Notes: generated by a model not told the origin, from the letters alone. A DNA stretch of 64,000 nucleotides from Zooshikella sp050749885 (GCF_050749885.1 NZ_JBOIUB010000004.1:186001-250000), one strand, 5' to 3'; shown: positions 1 through 9,248, counted from the stretch's first letter. Numbers and translations: made by a program.

Positions 1-610
1 AGTGCTCTGCGACCGATTCTCGGGTTAAGGGTTCTTGATAGTGCTGCTCCAAGTAATCTCTGACGGCTTCGTATAAGGCATGACTTTTTGATGGTGTCGC
101 TAAAGGTTGCTCAATAAGATCAATAATATGGCTCAATAGCGAGCTTATGAGCAAACGCTGGGTATTTTTTGATTCGACTAACTTACTGAGTTCTTCAAAT
201 GCATTAAGTATAAACGCACCTACTCGTGGTCCCCGACGCAAAACGCGCTCTTTCACGGCAGCATCAAATGGTTCTCCATTCCAACGTAGTAAACTTAAAC
301 CAAAGCTTTGTTTTCCTGCCAGGATGGTCATGGTTTCGACAGGGCCTTGCCAGTGGGGTTTATTCCAACTTTCAGCAGGTAAATACACAACATCCCCTTT
401 TTTTAATGTGAAGTTCGTTTCAACACCATGGTAATTACCCATTTCCATGTTGAGCTCACCTGCTAATACTATTTCTACTCGTTGAAAATGGACCTGATAA
501 GCCAGGGCCGGAGGTGACGGCAAGTTACCGGCAATATATATATCTTCAAATGCTTCAGGATGGTGAGCGTAATGGTTTAACGCTGTCATTATGTCGTTTT
601 TATCTAGCAT
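1..610 (-). CDS. AraC-family transcriptional regulator, 3' end cut by window edge
   Basis: Reading the minus strand from the ATG at 608-610 gives an uninterrupted frame of about 203 codons that runs off the left edge. The N-terminal ~110 residues look like the cupin-type sensing domain of AraC regulators (for example LKKGDVVYLPAESWNKPHW). The last visible residues (LYEAVRDYLEQHYQEPLT) match the usual start of the AraC helix-turn-helix domain, so most of the DNA-binding part lies outside the window. It is transcribed away from manA, across a 270-bp gap that must hold both promoters. A sugar-linked role is possible from this position but is only inference. A second start seven codons downstream (MTALNHY) cannot be excluded. 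Confidence 0.8.
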   Translation of the reverse strand, partial: MLDKNDIMTALNHYAHHPEAFEDIYIAGNLPSPPALAYQVHFQRVEIVLAGELNMEMGNYHGVETNFTLKKGDVVYLPAESWNKPHWQGPVETMTILAGKQSFGLSLLRWNGEPFDAAVKERVLRRGPRVGAFILNAFEELSKLVESKNTQRLLISSLLSHIIDLIEQPLATPSKSHALYEAVRDYLEQHYQEPLTRESVAEH

Positions 611-880
611 TTTATGATATCCAAACAGGATTACTTCTATCTGCATAGTCTCATTACTGACGGTTGAAGCTTTACAGTAGAGGCTAAATGACTTCGTATT
701 CTTATTTTATGCCTGTGCTTAGCATCACAGCATATCTTGCCTCTAGACTAACAAAAATCCAGTAAATCGAACAATTTGCCTGCTTATCACGTTCCTCAAC
801 TTAGTTACTATATCAGTCACACTCGCAATAAAACTATGCTGCTTGCACTGAACATCCGTTGCATTGCCAGAGGTGACCCT

Positions 881-2068
881 ATGTCGCTCTTTAAGCTTGA
901 TAATGTTATTCAAAATTATGCTTGGGGTAGCAAACATGCTATTTCCCACTTATTTGGCATTAATAATCCCAAACAAGAGCCTCAGGCTGAAATCTGGATG
1001 GGCGTTCACCCTAATGGTTGCTCCAAAGTCATAGAAACTGGTCAGTTACTCTCTGATGTATTAAGACAAAACCCTGAGCAATTACTTGGGGACTATACCG
1101 CTAAGCGATTTGGCAACCTACCTTTTCTATTTAAAGTGCTCTCTGCCGATGCGCCGCTATCTATTCAGGTTCATCCAAACAAACATAATGCAGAAATGGG
1201 CTTCCTTAAAGAAAACCTGGCGGGTATTCCCCCTCACGCGGCCAATCGAAATTATAAGGACGCAAATCACAAGCCTGAATTAATCTATGCCTTAACCCCT
1301 TATAAAGCGATGAATGGATTTCGCCCCATAAAACAGATACTGTCTTTATTCCAGCAGGCAAATTTGCCATCGCTTACTGCAGAAGTGGCACAGTTTAAGA
1401 AATCGAGGAATAAAGATGGGCTACGCTCATTTTTTAAATCACTGATGAGCCTTGATCCAGCAAAAATAAGACATGTTTTGTGTGAGTTAGATGATAGATT
1501 ATCTCAACCCAGCCATACTGCGTTAGCCCGTAAAGCATTCGAATATATTCGTTTGTTTAAAGAGTTCTATAAGGAGGATATTGGGCTACTTGCGCCGCTA
1601 CTTTTAAATATTGTGGAGCTGGCTCCTGGGGAAGCCATGTTCTTGCACACAGAAACCCCTCATGCCTATGTGCAAGGTACCAGTTTAGAAATAATGGCTA
1701 ACTCAGATAATGTTTTACGAGCAGGACTAACACCAAAATATATTGATCTCAATGAACTTATCGCTAATACGCGTTTTGAACCTATAAAACCAAGACAGAT
1801 TAAACTACACCCTATTCACAAAGAAGATAGATTAAGTTTTCCCGTTCCTGTTGATGATTTTGGTTTGGATATTATTTTTTCTGATACTACAAAAAAAACT
1901 CAATTTGTTCGTAGTCCTGAAATTATTTTTTGTATTAATGGTAAGGTTACATTAAGTGAGAGTAGCCAGGAAGTTATCTTAAACACAGGTGAGTCTGTAT
2001 TTGTGGGTAATGATGCTCATTTTTATACCTTCAAGGGGCAGGGCACTCTTGCAAGAGCTTATAACTAA
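881..2068 (+). CDS. manA: Mannose-6-phosphate isomerase, class I
   Basis: Cytoplasmic zinc enzyme interconverting mannose-6-phosphate and fructose-6-phosphate, feeding GDP-mannose synthesis or mannose catabolism. The 395-residue product has the type I fold signature. The expected metal ligands are visible: Gln96 and His98 in LSIQVHPNK, Glu133 in HKPELIYAL and His261 in TPHAYVQG, spaced almost as in the E. coli enzyme. The frame is open further upstream, but the ATG at 881 is preceded by AGAGGTG and gives the normal N-terminus (MSLFKLDN), so the 35 upstream codons are left out. It appears monocistronic, divergent from the AraC regulator, with no clear terminator behind it. Confidence 0.93.
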   Translation: MSLFKLDNVIQNYAWGSKHAISHLFGINNPKQEPQAEIWMGVHPNGCSKVIETGQLLSDVLRQNPEQLLGDYTAKRFGNLPFLFKVLSADAPLSIQVHPNKHNAEMGFLKENLAGIPPHAANRNYKDANHKPELIYALTPYKAMNGFRPIKQILSLFQQANLPSLTAEVAQFKKSRNKDGLRSFFKSLMSLDPAKIRHVLCELDDRLSQPSHTALARKAFEYIRLFKEFYKEDIGLLAPLLLNIVELAPGEAMFLHTETPHAYVQGTSLEIMANSDNVLRAGLTPKYIDLNELIANTRFEPIKPRQIKLHPIHKEDRLSFPVPVDDFGLDIIFSDTTKKTQFVRSPEIIFCINGKVTLSESSQEVILNTGESVFVGNDAHFYTFKGQGTLARAYN

Positions 2069-2120
2069 TCCATAGGATAATTGTATATTTATAAAAGCTA
2101 TTTTCTGAAGCACCCTTGTT

Positions 2121-2173
2121 CAAAGTCAGCATAACGCTCCTCGAATACGCTGTGAATCCGTCCCTGGAGGCTT
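2121..2173 (-). repeat. Copy 1 of a diverged 53-bp intergenic repeat (inverted relative to copy 2)
   Basis: The reverse complement of this stretch aligns without gaps to 3106-3158: 39 of 53 bases agree when aligned by hand. The best-conserved block is AGCCTCCAGGGA followed by GGATT and a shared CTTTG end. It lies in the otherwise empty 2069-2299 gap. It resembles a non-coding, REP-like interspersed element. No open reading frame or transposase is associated. Confidence 0.6.
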
Positions 2174-2299
2174 GGTTGCCATTCATTCAGTAGACAGTTC
2201 TACTAGAATTATCGATACTTTGTTATGTTACTGTCATATTTCTCCAATAGTTGCTAGTTGTGTATTCATTAATTTTAATGAATTGATAGGGAGGGATTT

Positions 2300-2953
2300 A
2301 TGAATAAGTATTATTTATTAACTTTGTTGTTGATGATCACAGCTCAGAATATAACTGCCTCAGAAGAAATGTCAGATGAACAAAAAATTGATTTTTATAT
2401 TAATACGCTTGTTTTAAGTAAATGTACAAGTCAGATAGAATATTTGTGCTCTAAGCTCAAAAGTTTCAAATATGGGGAGATGCCCAAAATAGCTCAAGCA
2501 GGCCATTATGTTAGTGAAATTCATGCAGGTAATATGATGTTCAGTAAAGCGTTAGAATATCATAATGTTTATGCACTCATTTATTTTGATATTAAAGATG
2601 AAGAGACTTATTTTTCTGCTTTTCAATTTGTTGCAGGTGATAAAAGTGCAGACCAACAAGTGAAAAGGTTTATGTATTTGCAAAACAGTAAGAAGAATAC
2701 ACTGAGCTATGATTTAGATAGATTTATTTTAAAGTATAAAAGTAGGCAAACATTTGTTCGGTGTGAAAAGCAAAAAAAACAGCTGCTTTGTAAACAGGAT
2801 GGATCAATGTTTAATGAGGTATACTTTAGAGCATATGGGGGTGATATTTATATGTTTGCTTTAGGCCAGGTCCCTAAAACGAAAGGTAGCATGGATACAA
2901 CGCCAGGTTTTTATATCTCAAATATTGGAAGAGATATATCTATCCAAGAATAA
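2300..2953 (+). CDS. Secreted protein of unknown function
   Basis: 217 residues beginning with a typical signal peptide (MNKYYLLTLLLMITAQNITA, then S) and a good ribosome site (AGGGAGG) seven bases before the ATG. The mature protein is charged and Lys/Tyr-rich, with cysteines near residues 38, 46, 151 and 160 that could form disulfides in the periplasm or outside. I recognise no family. It stands alone, flanked by two inverted copies of an interspersed repeat, and its base composition is more AT-rich than manA or the hut genes. That fits an acquired accessory gene but does not prove it. Confidence 0.65.
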   Translation: MNKYYLLTLLLMITAQNITASEEMSDEQKIDFYINTLVLSKCTSQIEYLCSKLKSFKYGEMPKIAQAGHYVSEIHAGNMMFSKALEYHNVYALIYFDIKDEETYFSAFQFVAGDKSADQQVKRFMYLQNSKKNTLSYDLDRFILKYKSRQTFVRCEKQKKQLLCKQDGSMFNEVYFRAYGGDIYMFALGQVPKTKGSMDTTPGFYISNIGRDISIQE

Positions 2954-3084
2954 TTTTTTGGTTTTTACTTTGCCCCCTCTAAAATCCCCTTCACAGAACT
3001 ACTCTTACACTTTTTCAATGTCTAGATCGTTACTCTCAATAGGTGCGGCTTTAGCAAAGTCTGGCTGATGGCTGTAGAACCGTT

Positions 3085-3158
3085 TGCCGCATGGATGCGG
3101 CAGTCGAGCCTCCAGGGATGGATTTACGGCGTGTTCAGCAGGCATTGGGCTGGCTTTG
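3085..3158 (+). repeat. Copy 2 of the 53-bp intergenic repeat, with an adjacent 8-bp hairpin
   Basis: 3106-3158 matches the reverse complement of 2121-2173 at 39 of 53 positions. Immediately before it, 3085-3102 is a perfect hairpin (TGCCGCAT, GG, ATGCGGCA). The two copies point in opposite directions and bracket the 2300-2953 gene. A short minus-strand open frame over this region (about 3005-3214) is probably an accident of the repeat. Confidence 0.6.
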
Positions 3159-3203
3159 TGTAGCCAGGTAAATGATTTCTCTACTTTGTTATGAAATGAT
3201 AAA

Positions 3204-3213
3204 TGTATATACA
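3204..3213. promoter_or_regulatory. HutC-like operator, upstream site
   Basis: TGTATATACA is a perfect 10-bp palindrome of the TGTATA/TATACA type recognised by the GntR-family repressor HutC, which responds to urocanate. It lies 150 bp before hutI and its centre is 53 bp (about five helical turns) from the second site, so co-operative binding on one DNA face is plausible. No hutC gene lies in this window. Confidence 0.6.
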
Positions 3214-3229
3214 AATATCACTTTAAAGG

Positions 3230-3258
3230 TTGACATTTTAGTCGCTTACTTTTAATTG
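3230..3258 (+). promoter_or_regulatory. Candidate hut promoter
   Basis: A perfect TTGACA -35 box is at 3230-3235. With 17-bp spacing the -10 box would be TAATTG at 3253-3258, a weak match that lies inside the second operator. A repressor bound there would block RNA polymerase. The -35 match is seen directly; the -10 assignment is inference. Confidence 0.45.
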
Positions 3259-3270
3259 TATATACAATTA
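3253..3270. promoter_or_regulatory. HutC-like operator, promoter-proximal site
   Basis: TAATTGTATATACAATTA is a perfect 18-bp palindrome containing the same TGTATATACA core as the site at 3204-3213. It overlaps the expected -10 region of the hutI promoter and lies 88 bp before the hutI start, as expected for a urocanate-relieved repressor site. Confidence 0.7.
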
Positions 3271-3357
3271 ATGGCGCCACTTATGTAACAAGTACTCTAT
3301 AAACAGGTGCTCTATAAATATAAGTAAAATCAATTCATTCTGAGCGAGTAACAGGCT

Positions 3358-4596
3358 ATGCATAATAACCTGAGGGAATGTGATCACATTTGGCTCAATG
3401 CGCGTATAGCAAGCATGGACCCAGCTGTTGATAAGGAATACGGATATCTTGAAAACTATGCCTTGGGCACGAAGGATGGTCTTATCCATACCCTTGTGCC
3501 TATGTCTGAAGTGTCTGAGTTCAGTGCTTCTATTCCTAGTACCGATTTACACCATCAATGGGTGACGCCAGGGCTCATTGATCCTCATACTCACCTTGTC
3601 TTTGCGGGTAATCGAGCTAATGAGTTTGAACAGCGTTTGCAAGGTGTTGATTATCAAGCTATTGCTAAGCAAGGTGGTGGCATACAGGCGACAGTAAAAG
3701 CTACTCGTGAATTATGTGAGGCTGAATTATATGAGCTTGCCAAACAGCGGCTACAGTCTTGGCTCCAAGAAGGAGTTACTACCATTGAGATTAAATCAGG
3801 TTATGGCCTGACTTTAGCCGATGAGCTCAAACAGCTTCGTGTTGCACGCCAGTTAGCCAAGGAGCTTCCCATTCGTGTTAAGACCACTTTACTGGCAGCA
3901 CACGCACTTCCTCCTGAATATCAGCATGATGCAGATGCATACATTGATTTTGTTTGTAACACCATCATCCCGGCAGCCGTTAATCAAGGATTAGTGGATG
4001 CTGTCGATGTTTTTTGTGAAACCGTTGGATTTTCAACAGAACAAAGTCAGCGTGTTCTGTTAACCGCTGAGCAGTTTGGTTTATCTGTAAAAATCCATGC
4101 AGAACAACTCTCCAATCAGCAAGGTGCTGCTATGGCTGCTTCACTGGGGGCATTATCAGCAGATCATCTTGAGTACCTGGATGAGGAAGGTGTTAAAGCC
4201 ATGCAAGCTGCAAGAACAGTCGCTGTGTTATTACCGGGCGCGTTTTATTTCTTGCGTGAGAAGCAATTACCCCCTGTTGAGCTATTGCGCCAGTATCAAG
4301 TACCTATCGCACTTGCGTCGGATTTTAACCCTGGAACTTCACCCTTAGCGTCGTTAAGACTCATGCTGAACATGGCGTGTACCCTGTTTCGGCTAACGCC
4401 TGCTGAAGCATTGGCAGGTGTTACGCGACATGCAGCCCAAGCCTTAGGAATCGCCAATGAGTGCGGCATGATTAAGGTGGGTATGAAAGCAGATTTTTGT
4501 TGCTGGGGTATAGATCATCCTGCGGAGCTTGCCTATATGGTGGGTACTTATCCATTACGTTCTCGTATTTTAGGTGGGCAAGTAGTGTCAGCTTAA
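3358..4596 (+). CDS. hutI: Imidazolonepropionase
   Basis: Third step of histidine degradation: hydrolyses 4-imidazolone-5-propionate to N-formimidoyl-L-glutamate in the cytoplasm. The 412-residue product is full length for this amidohydrolase. Metal-binding motifs are visible: DPHTHLVFAG near residue 75, a His in IHAEQLSNQQG and the catalytic Asp in ASDFNPGTSP. The ATG at 3358 follows GAGCGAG. It is the first gene after the two HutC-like operators and is followed 85 bp later by hutG, so it probably heads a hutI-G-U(-H) transcript induced by urocanate. Confidence 0.95.
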   Translation: MHNNLRECDHIWLNARIASMDPAVDKEYGYLENYALGTKDGLIHTLVPMSEVSEFSASIPSTDLHHQWVTPGLIDPHTHLVFAGNRANEFEQRLQGVDYQAIAKQGGGIQATVKATRELCEAELYELAKQRLQSWLQEGVTTIEIKSGYGLTLADELKQLRVARQLAKELPIRVKTTLLAAHALPPEYQHDADAYIDFVCNTIIPAAVNQGLVDAVDVFCETVGFSTEQSQRVLLTAEQFGLSVKIHAEQLSNQQGAAMAASLGALSADHLEYLDEEGVKAMQAARTVAVLLPGAFYFLREKQLPPVELLRQYQVPIALASDFNPGTSPLASLRLMLNMACTLFRLTPAEALAGVTRHAAQALGIANECGMIKVGMKADFCCWGIDHPAELAYMVGTYPLRSRILGGQVVSA

Positions 4597-4681
4597 AAAC
4601 CTTCGTTATGGCTATCGATAAATAGCAAAACCCCAAATAAATATGCTTTTTAAAGGCAGTAAAGAATAAGTAGAGGGGAGT

Positions 4682-5752
4682 ATGGAATCAAAAATAGAGC
4701 TGAAATGCTGGAAGCCTACGCCAGTAACTATTTGGCAAGGACGAGAAGATACTGAAGAAGGAACAGCTGGTTATCGTTGGCATCAGCAAGTGCAATGTTT
4801 ATCCAAACCTGACTGGCCTGCTCAAGGTAAGGTGTTATTAGGCTTTGTTTGTGAGGAAGGCGTGCGTCGTAATCAAGGACGTGTGGGGGCAGCGGCTGGG
4901 CCTGAGGCTATTCGCAAAGCGCTTGCTAACTTACCTTGGCATGACGATATCATCGAACACAATGGGGTAGTGAAACATCAGGATCAATCATTACAAGCAG
5001 GCACTCGAACATTGTCTGAAGCTGCCGTTTGGGATGGTGGTGATGTGGTTTGTGTTGAAGAGGATCGTTCACTCAAAGCTGATCTAGCTAAATCTCAACA
5101 AACACTGGCAGACGCTATTACCGGTATTTTTCAGGCGGGTGGCAGCCCTATGGTTTTAGGTGGAGGCCATGAGGTGGGCTTTGGTAGCTTTCTGGGCCTG
5201 GCTCAGTGGGCATTATGCCAGCCTCAGATACCTCGAATTGGCATTCTCAACATAGATCCGCATTTTGATATTAGAAAACCAGGTGCTAGTGGGCCTTCAT
5301 CTGGTACACCTTTTTATCAAGCGGCACAGTGGTGTGAAGCGCATAAGTGGCCTTTTCACTATGGTTGTCTTGGCATTAGTCGTTGGAGTAATACCCAGGC
5401 GTTATTCCAGCGAGCTGATCAATGGAAAGTTCAGTATCGGTTTGATACTCAGCTTTCCGAGAGTCAACTGCCTGAAACGCTGAGCTGGCTTGACGTTTTT
5501 GTGGCAGAGATCGACTGGCTATACCTGACGATTGATATGGATGTGTTTCCTGCTGCATTGGTTCCTGGGGTCAGTGCACCCGCTGCTATGGGGGTTCATC
5601 CCTTGGTGGTTGAGCACATTATCAGCCATTTGCGTCAGCACTATAGCCATAAGCTGATGCTGGCCGATATTGCAGAGTTAAATCCTACCTATGATCGAGA
5701 CCAGATAAGCGCCAGAGTAGCGGCTCGACTGGTGGCGAATTTACTGCAATAA
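4682..5752 (+). CDS. hutG: Formimidoylglutamase
   Basis: Last step of the short histidine route: N-formimidoylglutamate to glutamate plus formamide, by an arginase/ureohydrolase-fold manganese enzyme. The metal motifs are present in order: GGGHEVGFGS, then NIDPHFD (Asp-x-His-x-Asp), then TIDMDVF (Asp-x-Asp). At 356 residues it is somewhat longer than many HutG proteins, with about 40 extra N-terminal residues. The ATG at 4682 follows AGAGGGGAGT, a strong ribosome site. No hutF is seen, which fits the one-step formamide-releasing pathway rather than the HutF plus deformylase route. Confidence 0.93.
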   Translation: MESKIELKCWKPTPVTIWQGREDTEEGTAGYRWHQQVQCLSKPDWPAQGKVLLGFVCEEGVRRNQGRVGAAAGPEAIRKALANLPWHDDIIEHNGVVKHQDQSLQAGTRTLSEAAVWDGGDVVCVEEDRSLKADLAKSQQTLADAITGIFQAGGSPMVLGGGHEVGFGSFLGLAQWALCQPQIPRIGILNIDPHFDIRKPGASGPSSGTPFYQAAQWCEAHKWPFHYGCLGISRWSNTQALFQRADQWKVQYRFDTQLSESQLPETLSWLDVFVAEIDWLYLTIDMDVFPAALVPGVSAPAAMGVHPLVVEHIISHLRQHYSHKLMLADIAELNPTYDRDQISARVAARLVANLLQ

Positions 5753-5815
5753 ATTTTTAGAAATTACCCATAAGAAATCTAAAAAATAATAAGGATTAAA
5801 GCGAGGTTAATTACT

Positions 5816-7483
5816 ATGAAGCGTCATGATTCAAGCCGTAAGATTCGTGCTTATCGAGGAACGGATTTACATGCTAAAAGCTGGCTGACGGAAGCCCCAT
5901 TACGCATGTTGATGAATAATTTAGATCCTGAAGTGGCGGAGAAACCCCAGGAGTTAGTGGTGTATGGTGGGATTGGTCGTGCTGCTCGGGATTGGCCTTG
6001 CTACGACAAAATTGTTGAAGTGTTACAACGACTGGAGGATGACGAAACCTTATTAGTGCAATCAGGCAAACCGGTGGGTGTTTTTAAAACCCATACGGAT
6101 GCACCACGTGTACTGATTGCTAACTCAAACCTAGTGCCACATTGGGCAAATTGGGATCATTTTAATGCCCTCGATAAACAAGGGTTAATGATGTATGGCC
6201 AGATGACGGCAGGTTCATGGATCTATATTGGCTCTCAAGGCATTGTGCAAGGTACTTATGAAACTTTTGTGGCTGCGGGCAAACAGCATTTTAAGGGTGA
6301 TTTATCAGGCCGTTGGATTCTTACTGCAGGTCTAGGGGGGATGGGGGGTGCACAGCCACTGGCCGCAACCATGGCAGGGGCTAGCTGTTTAGCGGTGGAA
6401 TGCGATGAAAGCCGAATCGATAAACGCCTGGAAACCCGCTATTTGGACCACAAAGTCTACAGCTTGGATGAGGCTTTAGCGCTTATTGAACAGCATTGTG
6501 TACAGGGTAAAGCGGTATCAGTCGGTCTGCTGGGCAATGCAGCAGACGTATTTCCGGCTTTGGTTGAACGCAATGTGTTACCTGACTTAGTTACGGATCA
6601 AACCAGTGCCCATGATCCACTGAATGGTTACCTGCCAAAAGGCTGGTCATTAGCCCATGCCGACGAGATGCGCGAGCGTGATCCACAGGCCGTCATTAAA
6701 GCAGCTAAAGCCTCGATGGCTGAACAGGTTCAGGCCATGCTGACATTACAAAGTCGTGGTGCCAAAACCTTTGATTACGGTAACAATATTCGGCAAATGG
6801 CATTGGAGGAAGGGGTTACCAATGCCTTTGATTTTCCTGGTTTTGTGCCTGCTTATATCAGACCTTTGTTTTGTGAGGGCATAGGGCCTTTCCGCTGGGC
6901 TGCGCTTTCTGGTGATCCCGAAGATATTTATAAAACTGATGCCAAAGTCAAAGCGCTTATTCCTGATAACCCTCACTTACATAACTGGTTAGACATGGCC
7001 CGAGAGCGTATCCAATTCCAGGGTTTACCTGCACGTATTTGTTGGGTCGGGTTAAAAGATCGGGCCAGACTCGGTTTAGCATTTAACGAAATGGTGCGTA
7101 GTGGTGAGCTGAGTGCACCTGTTGTTATTGGGCGTGATCATCTGGACTCTGGCTCAGTCGCCAGTCCTAATCGAGAAACAGAAGGTATGATGGATGGCTC
7201 TGATGCTGTATCCGACTGGCCTTTATTAAATGCCATGCTAAATACAGCAGGTGGTGCAACCTGGGTCAGTATTCACCATGGTGGTGGGGTTGGTATGGGA
7301 TTCAGTCAACATGCCGGATTTGTCATTGTGTGTGATGGTTCAGATGATGCTGACCGCCGTTTACAGCGTGTATTACGTAATGATCCGGCTACAGGTGTCA
7401 TGCGTCATGCTGATGCGGGTTATGACATCGCAGTTAAGTGTGCCCAAGAACAGCAGTTGGATTTACCAATGCTGGATGCATAA
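5816..7483 (+). CDS. hutU: Urocanate hydratase
   Basis: Second step of histidine degradation: adds water to urocanate to give imidazolonepropionate, using tightly bound NAD+ as electrophile. The 555-residue length is typical for urocanase. The glycine-rich NAD site GLGGMGGAQPLA lies near residue 175, and the conserved Cys region ARICWVGLKDRARLG near residue 405. It follows hutG by 63 bp with no terminator between, so co-transcription is likely. A short GGGTATA-type inverted repeat behind it separates it from hutH. Confidence 0.96.
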   Translation: MKRHDSSRKIRAYRGTDLHAKSWLTEAPLRMLMNNLDPEVAEKPQELVVYGGIGRAARDWPCYDKIVEVLQRLEDDETLLVQSGKPVGVFKTHTDAPRVLIANSNLVPHWANWDHFNALDKQGLMMYGQMTAGSWIYIGSQGIVQGTYETFVAAGKQHFKGDLSGRWILTAGLGGMGGAQPLAATMAGASCLAVECDESRIDKRLETRYLDHKVYSLDEALALIEQHCVQGKAVSVGLLGNAADVFPALVERNVLPDLVTDQTSAHDPLNGYLPKGWSLAHADEMRERDPQAVIKAAKASMAEQVQAMLTLQSRGAKTFDYGNNIRQMALEEGVTNAFDFPGFVPAYIRPLFCEGIGPFRWAALSGDPEDIYKTDAKVKALIPDNPHLHNWLDMARERIQFQGLPARICWVGLKDRARLGLAFNEMVRSGELSAPVVIGRDHLDSGSVASPNRETEGMMDGSDAVSDWPLLNAMLNTAGGATWVSIHHGGGVGMGFSQHAGFVIVCDGSDDADRRLQRVLRNDPATGVMRHADAGYDIAVKCAQEQQLDLPMLDA

Positions 7484-7504
7484 AAAATAATGTAAATGCT
7501 TATA

Positions 7505-7530
7505 TATACCCAATATGAAGGGTATACCCT
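7505..7530. repeat. TATACCC/GGGTATA inverted repeats between hutU and hutH
   Basis: Two overlapping palindromes: TATACCC-8 bp-GGGTATA (7505-7526) and the perfect 12-mer AGGGTATACCCT (7519-7530). The first is nearly identical, in reverse orientation, to the repeat at 56895-56916. It belongs to a family of short intergenic inverted repeats in this window. It may act as an mRNA hairpin within the hut transcript or as a simple REP-like element. Confidence 0.6.
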
Positions 7531-7656
7531 TTGCTGTGGGGATATTAATTAAGCATTCTAAAACAATACTGAAAAGGTCGTGCAATTTTTAATAATAACT
7601 GGGTAAATCCAAATAGATTGCAACGACCTATTAGCAAAGGACCGGAGAAAGCGAGT

Positions 7657-9189
7657 ATGGATCATATGAAGTTGCAACCCGGCCAATTAACCTTGGCACA
7701 ACTCAGGCAAGTATGGCAAAGCCCATGTCAGGTTTCCTTAGATGATCAGGCATGGTCAGCCATTTCTGCCAGTGCTGATGTGATTGCCCAAGTGCTGGCT
7801 CAAGGACAGACTGTTTACGGTGTGAATACAGGATTTGGGGTTTTAGCGAGTACACGCATTGCTGATGATGAATTAGAAAAACTACAGCGTTGTTTGGTGT
7901 TATCTCATGCAGCAGGGATAGGTGATCCGCTAGATGAATCTGTTGTCCGGTTGATGTTGCTGCTGAAAATAAACAGTTTAGCGCGTGGGTTTTCTGGCGT
8001 TCGTTCTGAGGTTATTCAGGCACTTTGTAATCTATTAAATGCAGAAGTGTATCCATTAATCCCTGCTCAAGGTTCAGTAGGCGCTTCAGGTGATTTAGCA
8101 CCATTAGCACATATGGCTGCCGTACTTATTGGTGAGGGTGAAGCTGTTTTTAAAGGTGAGCGAATGCCTGCGACAGTTGCATTAAAACACATCAATATGC
8201 AGCCGCTAACCCTAGCCCCGAAAGAAGGTTTAGCGTTATTGAATGGCACTCAAGCTTCAACGGCACTGGCATTGGCAGGATTATTTGCCACAGAAGATGT
8301 TTTTGCTGCAGCAATGGTAACGGGGGCAACCTGTGTCGATGCCACATTGGGCAGCCGTAAACCATTTATGGCAGAAATACATCAAGTGAGAGGGCACCAG
8401 GCACAGATAGATGTCGCTTCAATGTTTAGAAGCTTATTGGATAAAAGCCAAATCGAAGACTCACATGTTAATTGTGATCGTGTACAAGACCCTTACTCCT
8501 TACGTTGCCAGCCTCAGGTTATGGGGGCATGTTTACAACAGATACGTAATGCAGCAGATATCATTATTACTGAAGCCAATGCAGTGTCTGATAATCCGTT
8601 GGTGTTTGCAGACGATATTGTTTCGGGTGGTAATTTTCATGCAGAACCTATTGCCATGGCGGCGGATAATTTGGCATTAGCCATTGCTGAGGTGGGGGCT
8701 TTGTCTGAACGTCGTATTGCTTTGCTGGTAGATAAGCATATGAGTCAGTTGCCGCCTTTCTTGGTTGCTAATAGTGGCGTGAACTCTGGATTTATGATTG
8801 CACAAGTGACAGCAGCTGCATTAGCCAGTGAGAACAAGAGTCTGGCACATCCTTCAAGTGTTGATAGTTTACCCACTTCGGCTAATCAGGAAGACCATGT
8901 TTCAATGGCGACATATGCCGCACGCCGGTTAAAAACAATGGCTGTCAATACTGCTGGTATCATTGCTATTGAATGGTTGGGCGTTGTACAGGGACTGGAT
9001 TTTAGAAAACCGTTACTGACATCAGCACCATTACAGCAGGCATACAATATATTGCGAGAGAAAGTGAAGTTTTATGAGGAAGACCGATACTTTTCTCCGG
9101 ATATTGAAATAGCCAGTCAATTGATACAACAGGGTGTATTATATCCGTTAATTACACAGCCATTGTTACCTAGTCAGAGCATTAGGTGA
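7657..9189 (+). CDS. hutH: Histidine ammonia-lyase
   Basis: First step of histidine degradation: removes ammonia from histidine to give urocanate, the inducer of the pathway. The 510-residue product carries the Ala143-Ser-Gly triad in GSVGASGDLAPLAH that cyclises into the MIO cofactor. The frame is open back to a TTG at 7618, but the ATG at 7657 with GGAG nine bases before it gives the better start. It lies 173 bp after hutU with an inverted repeat between, so it could be read through from hutI or have its own promoter. A terminator hairpin follows. Confidence 0.95.
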   Translation: MDHMKLQPGQLTLAQLRQVWQSPCQVSLDDQAWSAISASADVIAQVLAQGQTVYGVNTGFGVLASTRIADDELEKLQRCLVLSHAAGIGDPLDESVVRLMLLLKINSLARGFSGVRSEVIQALCNLLNAEVYPLIPAQGSVGASGDLAPLAHMAAVLIGEGEAVFKGERMPATVALKHINMQPLTLAPKEGLALLNGTQASTALALAGLFATEDVFAAAMVTGATCVDATLGSRKPFMAEIHQVRGHQAQIDVASMFRSLLDKSQIEDSHVNCDRVQDPYSLRCQPQVMGACLQQIRNAADIIITEANAVSDNPLVFADDIVSGGNFHAEPIAMAADNLALAIAEVGALSERRIALLVDKHMSQLPPFLVANSGVNSGFMIAQVTAAALASENKSLAHPSSVDSLPTSANQEDHVSMATYAARRLKTMAVNTAGIIAIEWLGVVQGLDFRKPLLTSAPLQQAYNILREKVKFYEEDRYFSPDIEIASQLIQQGVLYPLITQPLLPSQSIR

Positions 9190-9223
9190 AAAATAGAATG
9201 TTTTTGAATAAAGCATTGTTTTA

Positions 9224-9248
9224 AGAGGGGGCTCATGCCTCCTTTTTA
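9224..9248 (+). terminator. Rho-independent terminator after hutH
   Basis: AGAGGGGGC, loop TCAT, GCCTCC then a run of five T. The stem has a G-U pair. It lies 35 bp after the hutH stop and before the next gene, ending the hut unit. Confidence 0.65.

Noticed and set aside
147..434. Plus-strand open frames at the left end
   Set aside because: They are the shadow of the AraC-family gene on the minus strand, whose translation gives a clear cupin/AraC protein.
776..880. Upstream extension of manA
   Set aside because: The extra 35 codons have no homology-like pattern, and the ATG at 881 has a good ribosome site and the normal N-terminus.
3005..3214. 69-codon minus-strand open frame
   Set aside because: It runs through the interspersed repeat, its hairpin and the first HutC-like operator, so a coding role is unlikely.
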